Shown: one piece after another, positions 14,580 through 25,690 of the stretch
Position numbering within the stretch: position 1 is the stretch's first letter
Layout: every line of letters begins with the position of its first letter
Assembly: GCF_950023065.1 (NCBI RefSeq)
Contig: NC_088679.1
Span: forward strand, 45,570,001-45,634,000
Direction: 5' to 3'
Length of the DNA: 64,000 bases
From: Planococcus citri
Lineage: Eukaryota > Arthropoda > Insecta > Hemiptera > Pseudococcidae
Translations under genes and position numbers: made by a program
Notes under the pieces: generated by a model
Database searches by the model: none
What the model was told of the DNA's origin: nothing
Seen by the model: only the letters and a program-made list of their open reading frames with translations

Positions 14580-14930
14580 ACTGGGGATCATCGTTATGAA
14601 TTTCGTCGAAGAATTCATGTTGTAAAAATCGTCAAAAATTCACGCGCTATATTAAAAAATGAAAGTTGACATGCTAGAAAAAACATCTACCGCCGCAATC
14701 ATTAATCAAAATAATGTTTACTTTTTATTAAAGTACGGCGGTATAGAGCCGGAGATTTTATTTTAATTAATTTAATTACCACTACGGCTCTCACGACTAT
14801 CGTGTAAAGTTTACCCAAATATTCTTACTTATGCGAAAATTAATTAAAATAAAATCTTCTATTGACACCCGGCCACGAAATGCACGTTATTGGATATCGA
14901 CATTAAAGAAAAGAGTACGAAGGGGTGAAA
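14580..14930. promoter_or_regulatory. Candidate intronic regulatory island (TAAT-rich, with CG hairpin)
   Basis: It is low in simple repeats, with interspersed CpG words (TACGGCGGTATAGAGCCGG, CACCCGGCCACG), several TAATTA homeodomain cores and a perfect inverted repeat. It resembles conserved intronic enhancers in developmental genes. There is no conservation data; inference from composition and motif density only. Confidence 0.25.
14753..14857. repeat. Perfect 21-bp AT-rich inverted repeat, 63-bp loop
   Basis: 14753-14773 (AGATTTTATTTTAATTAATT then T) is the exact reverse complement of 14837-14857. Just upstream, TACCGCCG (about 14690) and CGGCGGTA (about 14736) form a second inverted pair. 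TAATTAATTTAATTA is also a cluster of homeodomain core sites, so the symmetry may matter as DNA-binding sites rather than RNA structure. Confidence 0.75.
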
Positions 14931-16499
14931 AAGGATTTTCTGTATGCGCAATCGCTATGATTTCTCAAATGAGGAAAAAAATGGGAAAATTAAGAAAGAT
15001 GGATTCTTAGATTAGAACCTTTGAAGGAAAAAAAGTTTGTGGTTCCTTTGAAGCGTTAAAGCGAAGTTCGTGAGAAATTTACTCTGAATCTCGATAAAAT
15101 TTTATCAAAACACGCTAAATTTTTTTAATATAGTCCCCATCGTATACCCGCTTCAATATTACATACCTAAGATGGAATATTTACCTCTCGCCATATTAAT
15201 AGGTAGAATATCATTTACAATATTAGCTATTCGTTATTCTTTTAATATTATTTATGTACTTGATTCACCAAAGTTGGATTTCATCAGATACACCAATTTT
15301 ATGTAACTAAATGAAGAACAAAATAAAATTTCATTCGAAAAGAAAATCAAGCGGAACCAGATTTATTAATTGATTTCGTTTAATATCATCACACAAGATC
15401 ACTTTTTCTCACAGAAGCTTCAAACGCACAGAACAAGTTGAAATTAAATCCTCGAAAAACTCATACATGTTGCAAGATATCGAGCCCATCCTGAAAATAA
15501 AGTATATTCAAATTTTAGTGTTTAACACTGATATACGTATTTACACTACGACCTGTTTTTCTGTGTTTTAAAACAATATAAATGTTAAAATGTAATACTA
15601 CATGTTATCAACACACAAAAATTAATGCGTCGGCTTTATTTTATTTTCGTACATGATGTTTTAATAAGTTCACTACTCTGCAATTACTCGTATCATATAA
15701 CGCGTGCTGTACCCTTCGAGAATAGAATGAAAAGTAATTAACTTTCTAATTAAAAAATGATAAAACCACCTCACAAAAAAAATTTAACATCTGGTGTCAA
15801 AAGTGTCAAGTGCTCCTGCTTATGTAGCTTACAAGTATAGGTATAGGTACACAGAATGTGCAAATTCACATATGAATACACACTAACTACAAAAACGTAG
15901 TCAATTATGTGCCAAGTACTTGTAAATATTGGGGCGAAACTCAATTTTTCATGCTGGTTAAATTGTTTTGTTTTGTTTTTTTACAAGCCCGATTTTGTTT
16001 GAGCCACTCAAAAAAAAATTCATAGCCAAATCACCAAATAAAAAGCACCTACCTATAACTTCCTTACCTTTGAACACGCTGGTTTCACAAATTAGTCGTA
16101 TCATGTTTCAAAAAAATTGAATGCACTTCCGATCAGAATGGAATTTTGGATGCAATTTGTAATTGTATAAAGAAAATGACGAAATATTGCACATGGCATT
16201 TTTCGTATATGTATGTACTTACATTAAAATAGACTCTTCGGTATTCATTTTTAAGAAATTTTGCACAAAAAAATCTCATTCATTTTCACCTTCCACTAGG
16301 TTTAAATTATGTCACTGAATTCACATTTCTGAAAAAATGAGAGGAAAATTGCATCATATTATTATTGTTACAATTCATCAATTTTTCTTCCAAATTCTCT
16401 CAAGTCAGATTTGACACCTCAAACTTGAAAGTTTATTTCAGTACAACTCGAAGTACCACTACTTTCATGCGAAATAACTAGTAAATCACGTGAACTTGA
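14931..16499. other. AT-rich intronic DNA, nothing recognised
   Basis: No frame above 60 codons, no inverted terminal repeats and no microsatellite beyond short T runs. The right end grades into the TTTACCAG array. Confidence 0.5.
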
Positions 16500-16920
16500 C
16501 CGTAATTTACCTGATATTATCATTCATCTACCAAAAACTACCAGCAATTTGCAAGTTATCAGAAATTGAAATTTACCAGAAATTACCAGTAATTTACCAA
16601 AAATTACTAAATACGTAGTAATTCACCAAAAAGTACCTGCGTAACATATTTTTTGAAAATTACCGAAAATTAAGACGTAATTTATCAATATTAATGATTT
16701 AAAGATTACAAAAAATTTTCCAAAAATTACTACTTAGATGATATTTTAGCAAAAATGGTCAATAATTTAGCAAGAGGAAAGAAAATTGGCAAAAAATGAG
16801 ACCTTTTTCCAATTTTAGCAAAAAGCAGAGCTTTGCAACAGCTATCCCAAAATTTACCAAAAACTAACAGTTAATATTTACCCAAAATTACTTACCAAAA
16901 ATTTATCTACGAGCGTTCAC
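16500..16920 (+). repeat. Degenerate array of AATTTACCAGTAATTTACCAAAAATT units
   Basis: A cluster of about 20 degenerate copies of TTTACCARAAATTAC / ATTACCAGTAATTTACC, period about 13-20 bp. The same unit occurs in reverse orientation at 21430-21715. The left boundary carries CAGTACAACTCGAAGT near 16440, loosely matching the reverse complement of the other block's right boundary. No coding. Confidence 0.7.
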
Positions 16921-17206
16921 CAGTCATTCGCAAAAAAAAACTAGCCTACCCCTAGTTAGTGTGCGTAGCACACTATTGGTTTCGCTTTGAGAAATGAAAT
17001 TTTATTGGAACTGAATGTTCTCTTAAGCTATCCAACCGTTTTTTGTACCTATTGGACACCATTTGAGAATCATTAAGGCGGAGGGAATAGATTAATTTTC
17101 ATTCAATTCGGATGGGTAATTGCTGAGTAATTGCAATTTTAGTTCATTATTTTAATGCATTAAATCCTAAAAAAGGGAAAAGGGGACTTGTAGAACACCT
17201 GCCGCT

Positions 17207-17281
17207 CATTGTACCCTGCTATACCCCCAGTCTATTCCATCACCAGCTGTGTTTCATTGTACCCTGTTACACCCCCAGTCT
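17207..17281 (+). repeat. Local 27-bp direct duplication, spacing 48 bp
   Basis: CATTGTACCCTGCTATACCC at 17207 onward recurs as CATTGTACCCTGTTACACCC at 17255 onward. Both continue into CCAGTCT, with two mismatches over 27 bases. It lies just upstream of the SINE-like head inside the candidate transposon. Confidence 0.7.
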
Positions 17282-17360
17282 GTTAGCTGTAAATTCCAAG
17301 TGGGCATGGTTTGGTGGGGCGTTTACCAAACAAATATATTATTTTAATGCCCTTACCCTC

Positions 17361-17575
17361 GTAGCAAAGTTGTGGCTGAGTGGTTAGGGCATGTAGGTAG
17401 GAATAGGAAATTTAGGGACCCAGGTTCGAATCCCCATGAGGTAAGTAGGTAGGTGACGGATTTTTCGTAGGAAAATTGGATAGGTAAATGCTTTGGAGTT
17501 ACTATGTAGTACATGGTAATGGGGCAAAAATAATGCTGAAACTGAGTTATGAATTATGATATCATTTGCTAACTA
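17361..17575 (+). mobile_element. tRNA-Ser-derived SINE-like element (Pol III A and B boxes)
   Basis: GTGGCTGAGTGGTTAGGGC (17372-17390) differs at two positions from the 5' part conserved in eukaryotic tRNA-Ser genes and contains the A box. CAGGTTCGAATCC (17421-17433) is an exact tRNA-Ser-like T-arm with a perfect B box (GGTTCGAATCC). The spacing of about 40 bases between boxes is tRNA-like. The acceptor and T-stem arms do not pair, so it is not a functional tRNA. Unrelated sequence follows, as in SINE bodies; the 3' border is arbitrary because no clear tail or TSD was found. It lies inside the candidate transposon 16941-18717. Confidence 0.65.
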
Positions 17576-17584
17576 AAAATTCAT

Positions 17585-17900
17585 TTCATTAATTTTTTGT
17601 CTACCTATAACCATAAGTATAAAGTAAGAATTACTTGACATGAATAATTTTTAACTTTTTACTTATAATTTAAAAATTACTTCAAAATGAGAAATTAAAC
17701 TAATTTTTGTACAATTGAAACATGTAATTTTTATTATCATGATTTAGTAAAAATTATTAAAACAAAATGATTTTTACTATTGGTACCTATAGCAAAATTT
17801 ATTAAAATGATAAGTTTTACTATACGATTACAGTAAAAATTATTGAATGGGATCTGGTACAGAATTGTGAGTATTTAGTTAAATTTTTTTGTAAAAATTA
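17585..17900 (+). repeat. AT-rich degenerate repeat built on GTAAAAATTATTAAAA
   Basis: Several imperfect copies of GTAAAAATTATT, TTTTTACTA and their inverted forms (for example around 17748, 17775 and 17830) give local self-complementarity. It adjoins the SINE-like element and the longer-period array and is probably part of the same decayed element. Confidence 0.45.
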
Positions 17901-17979
17901 CCCATATTTTTTTCGTGTAATAGGCAATGCAAATTCTTAACATAGGTATTTTATAAGATTTAATTCTTAATTTAGAATA

Positions 17980-18600
17980 AAAAGCAAGTTCTGAAAATTG
18001 GTTTGAAAATTTATAAATTTGAAGACAATGGAAATTCTAAAAAAAATAATATGAAAATTTGTATTTAGAGACGCTGAGAATTCCAAAAATTGATTAAAAG
18101 TTCTGTAAGTTGCAGATAATGTGTACTTGAAAATTATATGAAATAAGTATTGTAATATTTATGAAGAAGATGAGAATTCTGAAAAATTGGAGGCAATGTG
18201 AATTCCAAAAATTGAGTAAACGTTTTACAATATGTGGACAATATGAACTTGAAAATTGAATTTGAAATTTTTTAATTTAAAGACAATAAGAATTCTGAAA
18301 AATTATTCAAAATTTGACTATTTAGAGGCAATGTGAATTCTAAAAATTGATTGCAAATTTCCTAACTCAGCAGCAATGCAAAATTCTGAAAATTTATTGA
18401 AAACTTTATGAAATTGTAGCGATGGGGAATTCGGGAAATCGATTTGAAATTTTGTAAATTTTAGAACAATGCAAACTATGAAAAACAACTAGAAATTTCT
18501 TAATTTAGAAGCAATACAAGCTCATAAATTATTCTGAAATACCTATTGTAATTTGGAAAATATGAAAACACTGAAAAACAATTATTATTTTGAAGCAGTG
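17980..18600 (+). repeat. Degenerate tandem array, period about 55-60 bp
   Basis: About ten diverged units with the pattern GAATTCTGAAAAATTG, then ATTTGAAATTTT, then TAATTTAGAGGCAATG. The clearest unit ends (GCAATG or GACAAT) are near 18030, 18200, 18240, 18285, 18330, 18375 and 18470. The array lies inside the candidate transposon 16941-18717. No coding; units are too diverged for recent unequal exchange. Confidence 0.75.
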
Positions 18601-18717
18601 AGAGTTTCAAAAATTCTCATCACTGTGACATGGTTGATTCACTTATGCACTACCTAGATGTAATAACGGTTATAGCTGTAGAAAAGGCAGCTAGCTACGC
18701 ACACTTTGCAGTCTAGT

Positions 18718-21429
18718 TAAATTTCATTTTTTTTTTCAATTCGACATAATTTTTAAATTGCATTTTCCTCCTCATATTTATTCAAAAACAGTAGACACTA
18801 AGACACATAAGACCATTTGGAAAAATTAGCTGTTTGTTTCTGTAAAATTGAAAAATCGCTTCACGTAGGCTTTTATTTCATTGAAAATTTCCACATTTTC
18901 ACGCATATATTTACATCTCTTGCCTTTGGTAAAATCGAACTCTAACACGAACATATCTCATTAAGTAGACGTACTAACTCGTATTATATGTATCTACCTA
19001 TATGCATATTGGAATTACTATGTGAATGACCTCATAATAATGATGATGTAATTACTAGTGTCCGATTGATTGACGCATCAATTAAGAATGAGAAAGTTAG
19101 TTCGATTCGTAATCAAACCCTGATAAAATAACAATTCGTAATTTGACATGATACGCAGACGTACACACTACACAGAGGTTGCAAAAGCGCCACACTCCTC
19201 ATGTGAACCCGAAAAAGGAAACGAGCATTCGCATATTGTCGTATACACCGCGTATACATATGAAGTGTGAGAAATATCATTTATGAGAACTCAACTCTGC
19301 ATCATTACACGATTGCTCACCGTAAAAAAAAAAAAAAAGAAAAAAAAACGAACCGGTCTTGCGTGCTTCCGTCACTGTAGTATTTGTATAATGTGAAAAT
19401 ATTATTATTTATTCTTTTTTTTTTTAATCGCCGCTACAATTAAGAAAAATCTGCCGTAATTTTCCAAGTTGAAATTTTTAGCCAGTCTAGACGCAGGTTG
19501 CTTGTATTAAAAATTGCCTATGACTAAACTTTCACGGAAAACACGTTTGTTCGGCGAAAATTGATCGGTGTTTTTTTTTTTCTTTTGAATACATAGAATA
19601 ATTACAATTTAACGCATTAGTTACAAATGACGTGATATGGCTATTTTCAGTCTAGTACTCTACAGCGCTTTTTTTTGCTGGTGGTATTCGCAAAGAGGTG
19701 GATGGTGGCGCGAACGAGTAATGCCAATGGTAATACCGACGCCTCCACATTTAATAGTACGAGGCGCCACTCATTCCACTAAGACCATTATATAGCCTCA
19801 TATATTTTTTATACGTTTCAATCTCTTCGTTCTGTCGCATTATTATTGCAATAATCGTGAAAAGTGATGATACGGTTAATCCGCATAATTCTACGCGGAC
19901 CAAAACATTTGCGCACTCATATCAAAACATAAACACAAAGGTAGCCGAAAAAAAGAAAGAAAATGATACCTACTGGTAATAATTGTGACAATATCGTAAC
20001 ATTTTTTCCATATTTTTCAAAACCCTTTTCAAAAAAAATAATTAAATATATGCAAAATACGCATAGATATACCTAATCAATGTTTCAACCCTTAGTTTGT
20101 ATGTATACGTACTTACTACAGTGTCTATAGTACTTACCTACCATGTACGTAAAAAATCTTGCGTACAAATTACCTACACACGTAGTAGGTAAACTTTCTC
20201 AACACTTTTCGTTTAACGAGTTGATCGCAAAACTTAATATTTTGAAAATATTGATTTTCTTATAAAGAGTTAACCTCTTTCTTCATTATGGCGCCGGTAA
20301 CTCGCTAAAGGTATCAATTTTATAAATAATAAATGAACCCGAAATTATTTCTTTTCTTTTAATACGATACCATCCAATTTCGAAACCAATGGTTCCCAAT
20401 ATTTGCAGGGTAAAATTCCAAAGACGGATATTTACTCGTTTCACGGGGTGAAAATGATCAAAACACCGACTATAGATAGGTAATAGTATTAATGAAGCGA
20501 ACAGATTCATAATTTGCCGCGATATTTAAAAATATTATATTTTTACGTACTTACACGGTATACTAATCAATAGGTTTAACTAATTAACGATGAAAATGAG
20601 ACACAGCATAGTTGCACCAAGAATTTAATCTAATAATGAAAGCTTCTTACGAGGAATTGCTGTGTTCTTATAGCTTAAATTTGAAAACGAAATAGTTATT
20701 AAAATCATCAATAATTAATGACACTAATTAGATTGGAGAAAAAAAATTTCTTGGCTCATTGCATGGCAGAAAAATCTGCGCATAATTTTATCGAACAAAA
20801 GAACCATAGTAATAATTCCTCAAGCTCAACCAAGTTCACTTTGATTTTTTTTAAATTTATGCTTCTAAAATCTATAATTTACTTATTTACGAACGAATAA
20901 ACCTCATTTTACATTTATTAAAATTAAGTTAAAATAACTGCCGATGATCTTCATTTCCCCTTCTCCGTCTCTTCGAAAAAAAAAGAAAAAGTGGTTACAA
21001 TTTTCAGCATGCTTTTCAACGAACCTGAGGTGGTGATGCATTCGCAATCATGTATAAGTAAATATGTTCGATTAGAGACTATCGGGTAAATATTTGGAAA
21101 TTCAATTAGCTTTTGAACGAATGCCATGTACACAGATATACTTAGGTATTAGCCGTACTCGCAAAATCGAGCGACGAGCGACGTGCTTTGTATATTCGAC
21201 CAACAGACTGTAGACGTGTAGCAATGGCACATCAACAAGTTGAGTAGAATATTGATATGTAGGTACCTATCTAAAGTAAAAGCGTCAATGTGTCCAGCAT
21301 GCTGAGACAGCAGAAATAAATAATCTTTTCAAGATTGAAAGTTCTCATTTTATCAAAATTTTCGCACTTGATCGAGTTTGATCTTCCAAAAATCGAAGTT
21401 TTTGAAGAGGAGCAGGACCTACCTTACTC
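18718..21429. other. AT-rich intronic DNA between the two inverted TTTACCAG arrays
   Basis: Mostly A/T-run sequence. A short GC-richer island at 19665-19780 (GGTGGATGGTGGCGCGAACG and GACGCCTCCACATTTAATAG) is the only stretch that looks unique and possibly conserved. No gene recognised. Confidence 0.45.
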
Positions 21430-21715
21430 TCTAATTTCGTGAATTACCAGTAAGATAGGTAATATTTTTCTTCAATATGTCATTGACAATTCTTGGTGAA
21501 TTACTGGTAATATCTTTTTAATTATTGGTGAACTAACTATGGTAAATTACCAGTATTTTAAAATAAATTCTCAGTAATTTACCAGTAATTTTAGGTAAAT
21601 TATCAGCAATTTTTGGTAAATTGTCTGTATTTTTTGATAAGTTGTCGATGTGATCTTTGGTAAGTTACCGGAAATTTTTGATAAATCATGGTAAACTACT
21701 GGTAATTTGTGGCCA
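21430..21715 (-). repeat. Inverted-orientation copy of the TTACCAGTAATTTACC array
   Basis: Read on the minus strand, this block repeats the same TTTACCA / ATTACTGGTAAATT words as 16500-16920. The hAT MITE at 21748-22309 abuts its right edge, so that element may have inserted at the end of this repeat. No coding. Confidence 0.7.
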
Positions 21716-21747
21716 TTTTCTGACACTTTAAGTTGCACTGACTGAAT

Positions 21748-22309
21748 AAGCAGAGATGAAAAGCCTTAAAATGAGACTTCAGCTTTTGGCTTTTAGCTTG
21801 AAATTTCAAAATTTAAACTTTTGGCTTTAGCTTTCGGCTATCTCGATTTTTACGGCTTGCTTTAGCCAAACTTTCGGCTTCCAATGGCTTTCCCTTATAT
21901 TTTTAATTTAACAGCTTTCAGCTATATTTCATTAAGCTTTTGGCTTCTAACTTTTAGGTGATATAGGTACCATCAATTTACAAAAAAAGGGAATCAAAAA
22001 TTGGATTATGTACACGGATTTCATAATTAGTGATAGTGGGAGAACATTCATTGCTGAATTATTTTCTTTTTTTTTCATTTCATTAAATCGCATTAAAATA
22101 AAATTGAATAAATTTTTTTCATTTTTTTGTTTCTTCTGAATTTAGAGAATTCAATCCTGCAAAAAAACTTTTGAAAAAGCCAAAAAAATGAAACTTTTGG
22201 CTATCTTTTGGCTTGGAAAAAATGAAACTTGCAAACTTTTAGCTTTCGGCCTAGTGCAAAAATCTGCTCAGCTTTCAGCTTTATGCTTTCGGCTAGCTTT
22301 TCATCCCTG
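21748..22309. mobile_element. hAT-type MITE with CAGRGATGAAAAGC ends and CTTTYGGCT subterminal repeats
   Basis: The left end has CAGAGATGAAAAGC (21751-21764); the right end, reverse-complemented, gives CAGGGATGAAAAGC (22309-22296), 13 of 14 identical. The interior contains well over ten copies of CTTTTGGCTT / GCTTTCGGCT-like words, typical of hAT subterminal binding sites. The flanks show GACTGAAT at 21740-21747 and GACTGAAG at 22310-22317. They would be a 7-of-8 TSD if the left end begins three bases further out (AAGCAGAG...). The ends are convincing; the exact left border is the uncertain part. Confidence 0.8.
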
Positions 22310-22317
22310 GACTGAAG

Positions 22318-25162
22318 TACCTTATGTTTAAGACCTCAATCCTGACTTTGACAACATCGCTTTCGGTTCACTTATTATCAACTTGACTAGGAAGAACATC
22401 ATTAATTTGTACCCACTTACCCAGCCTCCTCGAGAGAGAAATGAGGTTGAGGTTGAGGCTCGGTTCATTTTCACAATATCTGTAAAGTAGCATTCACTTA
22501 TTTTGTCGATCAACCCCCTTCTACCCCCTTATTGCAGTAAAAATTATAATCTGAAAATATTTACAAAATCATGAGACAAAGTACCAAGAAAAGCATGACA
22601 AAAATTGCAAAAAATTGAAAAACATGGTCAAATTGACATGGAGTGATCCTTTTGCAAAAATTACAAATGATTTCAACTATTCGACTTTTTCTCTGATTCA
22701 AGGAATTAAGTAGTCTGTGGGATGAGTACATAAGCTTTGCAGCCTCCCAAAAGTTTCACATTAAAGTTTTAAAGTTTTCAGCTAAACGATACCTATTAAA
22801 TTTGATATTATTGTTCACACCAATGTTATGCCCGCGGTATTTTCGTTTCGTTGGAAATAATTCATTTGCCAAACACAAACTTGACAGGCTACACGTAGTA
22901 AAAAATTTAATTCACGAAGGCTGGACGCTCGTAAATGTACGAGATAATCTCGAGTTCGGTAATTAATCTCATTACCAAACTATACATACAAGGAAAACAT
23001 TTTGAAAGATGTTTGGATGTGTCAGCTATCGAACCTGTTGTCTGAAAAAAATCACATCTACTGCATCGTGTAACTTTTTTTTTATCACGCTATTGATTTT
23101 ACCTTCTCTTCGAAGAAGAACTTAGCGACTTTTCAAAAACCAAATTGCACGCATAAAAGTCACCAACACGTAATAAATATACATTAAAGGCTAAAACGTT
23201 GGCAAATTTCTTCGAACTGGCGTTGAAAACCGAAGCAACAACATTTTATAATGATCCGATAAAAATCACCAAAAGGCAGCTTGCTTGCGGCGACATGGCA
23301 CATTCTTAAAACCTTTTACAAACTTCTTAAACCACGTTTTCGTCTCCCTGTGCGCAATTTTTAGCGAATAAATTAACCGGTATCGCTTTTATTCCATTTA
23401 CATTATTAATATTACATCGTATCGTTTATTTTGCAACGATAAAAACGCCAGGCCAGACGACGAACGAAAGGAAAGATGAAAACGAGCACACAGCGAGAGG
23501 TTTACAGTAGCGTAATCAAAGTAGGGAATTTTCTTACTTTTATAGATACCCCAGCTACACTCCACTTTTACATCCCGACGGGAAAAGTTTGGCATCTTTT
23601 GCGGAAATCTAATTAATTGCCTTTTCTAACGAAAGGGTTTCGTATAAATTATTTAAAGTAGACTACATTCTAGCACTAAGAACGACAACAGTAAAAATTA
23701 CCTTTTCATTTCTCCAGCAATCTTCCGCAGATTATTTTCGCTGGATAGGTTTACATTGGTAATTTTTTTCCGGGCCTTCTTTTTTCCCCTTCTTATGATA
23801 AATTAATTCGTACTTTTACGATCCTACGGTCCCATAGTATAAGTGAGAATGAGATGAAACCGTGCGTCGAATTAATTCGCAGAAAAAAAGTACCCTTTGA
23901 AAGCGCACAATGTGAGAATTTTTTTTTACACGATTTTGCCTTAAAGCTGAAATTACAAAATTATATTCCTACTTTGCCGCGAGTTGAACTATACACACGT
24001 TATATCTGCGGCGCGCATATTCTTCACATGGAGGGGAAAAAACTCCCCAAGAACTCGAACCATTAACCTACTTTCACGACGGTAAGTTGTTCAACTCGCG
24101 TCTGGACTTCCCTCATTAACAATCTAACACGCAATGCGATATCGTTGCTGAAGTAAAATTTCATTGTATATTTTATTCCCCCAAAACACAACGTAAATTG
24201 AGAACCCCTTTTTACAAGGCATCGTGACACGATTTCGTAGTACGTCGAACGTACGAGTATAGTACTATGCTACATTGATGTGCTGCAGTGTAGTATCGTA
24301 TAGTGAATTACTACTTCAAAGGGTTGTAGCGTAGCGATGCTTGCGCGATAATTCATTTTGTTGTCATCCAGACTTATACAGAGTAGGTCTACGTAGGTAA
24401 GTATATCTATTTGTTGTCAATGACTTCGAGTATTTGCCTAGGTAATTTTAAATTATATTTTCACCACTTCTTGCGTTTAAATTTTGGTGTTAATCTCCTT
24501 ATTTTCCCATTTTTATACTCTCTACTTTTAAAATTAGGTATAATTAGCCTCGGTGAAATTCTGATTTTTCATGATACAGATGCTGAAAAAATGTCGACGG
24601 AGTTTGTAAAATAATAATGTACTCGAGTGCAAAAAAAAATACGAATTCAACTCCCTCCCTCCTTTCGTCTTCTCCTGGCTCTCTTCTGTAATCGTATTAC
24701 TTGGCCTCGAACCATCTGAGCTTGAAAATTGTTCAAAAATAAAAAAATGAAAAAGCATATATTTTAAATTGTCCAGACACCAGCAAAAATTGCACATATG
24801 AATGGAAAAAATCACAAGGTCACTCAATATAGGTACTTTAAAAATACGAAATAAAGTTTCGATGCCAGCCAAAAAATGGCATTCTTGAGCATGCAAAAAT
24901 CCCCCCCCCCCCAAATGAGAACCTTTCATTTTCATCATGGGGTTCACTCTATCACCAATTCGATCATTCTTTTTTACTAAAGTAAAGAGATCCATACGGT
25001 AGCTCCCAAAAAAATGTCAGTTGCTCAAATGAAAAATTCCATCTTTATTCTAGGTAATATTCCAATCACCAACACGTTTTGAAGACCTTTTTTCGACGTA
25101 AGTATGTGAAAAGAAGTGTATTTTTTAGACTCAAATGTTTTCAAAAAAAAATGCCTCCAAAG
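22318..25162. other. Intronic DNA with the longest chance frame of the window
   Basis: The minus-strand frame 24995 to 24534 (153 codons) is the longest in the window. It crosses a 14-bp poly-C tract (about 24901-24912) that yields its GGGG run, and its C-terminus is F/H/S-rich without a domain, so I read it as non-coding. Repeat-poor, slightly CpG-richer DNA lies at 23280-23650 and 23830-24330. Confidence 0.45.
22840..23080. promoter_or_regulatory. Candidate intronic regulatory island around GAGATAATCTCGAG
   Basis: Repeat-poor segment with ACGAGATAATCTCGAG (a near-palindrome with a GATA core), GGTAATTAATCTCATTACC (TAAT sites) and CACGAAGGCTGGACGCTCG. Position and motif density suggest a conserved non-coding element; nothing direct shows function. 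Confidence 0.22.
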
Positions 25163-25170
25163 TTCGGAAT

Positions 25171-25682
25171 TAGAGATGTGCAGTTTGTAAAGTGAAAAGT
25201 GAAAAGTAAAAAGTACTTTTGTTTCAATGAAAAGTTGAAAAGAAAAGTTTCTACTTTTCATTTCACTTTTCAGTTTTCACTAAAAAATGAAAAGCGAGTG
25301 ACCAATCAATTTACCTACTCATCAGAAAAAAATGACCTCATTGATGAAGTCAAATATCAAGTTTCACTCTCTCCACTCCTCCACCTTCGCAATTCAGCAG
25401 TTCAGCGCCCATGAATAGCATTTTGATATTTTTCACATATTTTTTTTCAAAACAGAAAAACCCAAAAATGTTAAAGGCTGTAGAAAGGCTCAAAACTACC
25501 ACTTTTCGATCAAGTAGGTAGGTGAAAAAATATGATTTTGTTTTTTTGTGTGTTTTAGATAGTCAAAAAATACATCAATTTGAAGTTTTTACAGAGAGCT
25601 TTAAAATGAGACTCACACGATTTACTTTTCACACTTTTCAACGAACTTTTCACATTACTTTTCTGAAAAGTGCACATCTCTA
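25171..25682. mobile_element. hAT-type MITE with perfect 8-bp TSD
   Basis: This 512-bp element has perfect 12-bp terminal inverted repeats, TAGAGATGTGCA at the left and TGCACATCTCTA at the right. An exact 8-bp TSD, TTCGGAAT, lies at 25163-25170 and 25683-25690. Both subterminal regions are packed with direct and inverted copies of GTGAAAAGT / ACTTTTCA, as expected of transposase-binding subterminal repeats in hAT elements. The short frames inside (25199-25414, 25522-25737) lie on these repeats and do not resemble a transposase. The intact TSD and ends suggest fairly recent insertion. Confidence 0.92.
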
Positions 25683-25690
25683 TTCGGAAT

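Larger units (their letters stand above)
16941..18717. mobile_element. Candidate degraded DNA transposon with inverted CTAG...AGTGTGCGTAGC ends
   Basis: The left end has ACTAGCCTACCCCTAG then AGTGTGCGTAGC. The right end, reverse-complemented, has ACTAGACTGCAA then AGTGTGCGTAGC. Twelve inner bases are identical and the outer bases match apart from a six-base indel. The borders coincide with CTAG on both sides; because CTAG is palindromic it cannot be told whether it belongs to the TIR or is a duplicated target. The interior holds a SINE-like tRNA head, a local duplication and a degenerate tandem array. It has no transposase. The superfamily is not assigned. Confidence 0.45.

Noticed and set aside
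17366..17440. Functional tRNA-Ser gene
   Set aside because: A and B boxes match but the acceptor and T-stem arms do not pair, so the folded tRNA cannot form.
18596..18626. Short hairpin CAGTGAGAG ... CTCATCACTG as a microRNA-like or MITE structure
   Set aside because: About 30 bases only, at the edge of a degenerate array; too short for a precursor and without a target duplication.
24534..24995. 153-codon minus-strand frame, the longest in the window
   Set aside because: It crosses a poly-C tract that creates a GGGG run, has no recognisable domain, and sits in low-complexity DNA; length alone is not enough in 64 kb.
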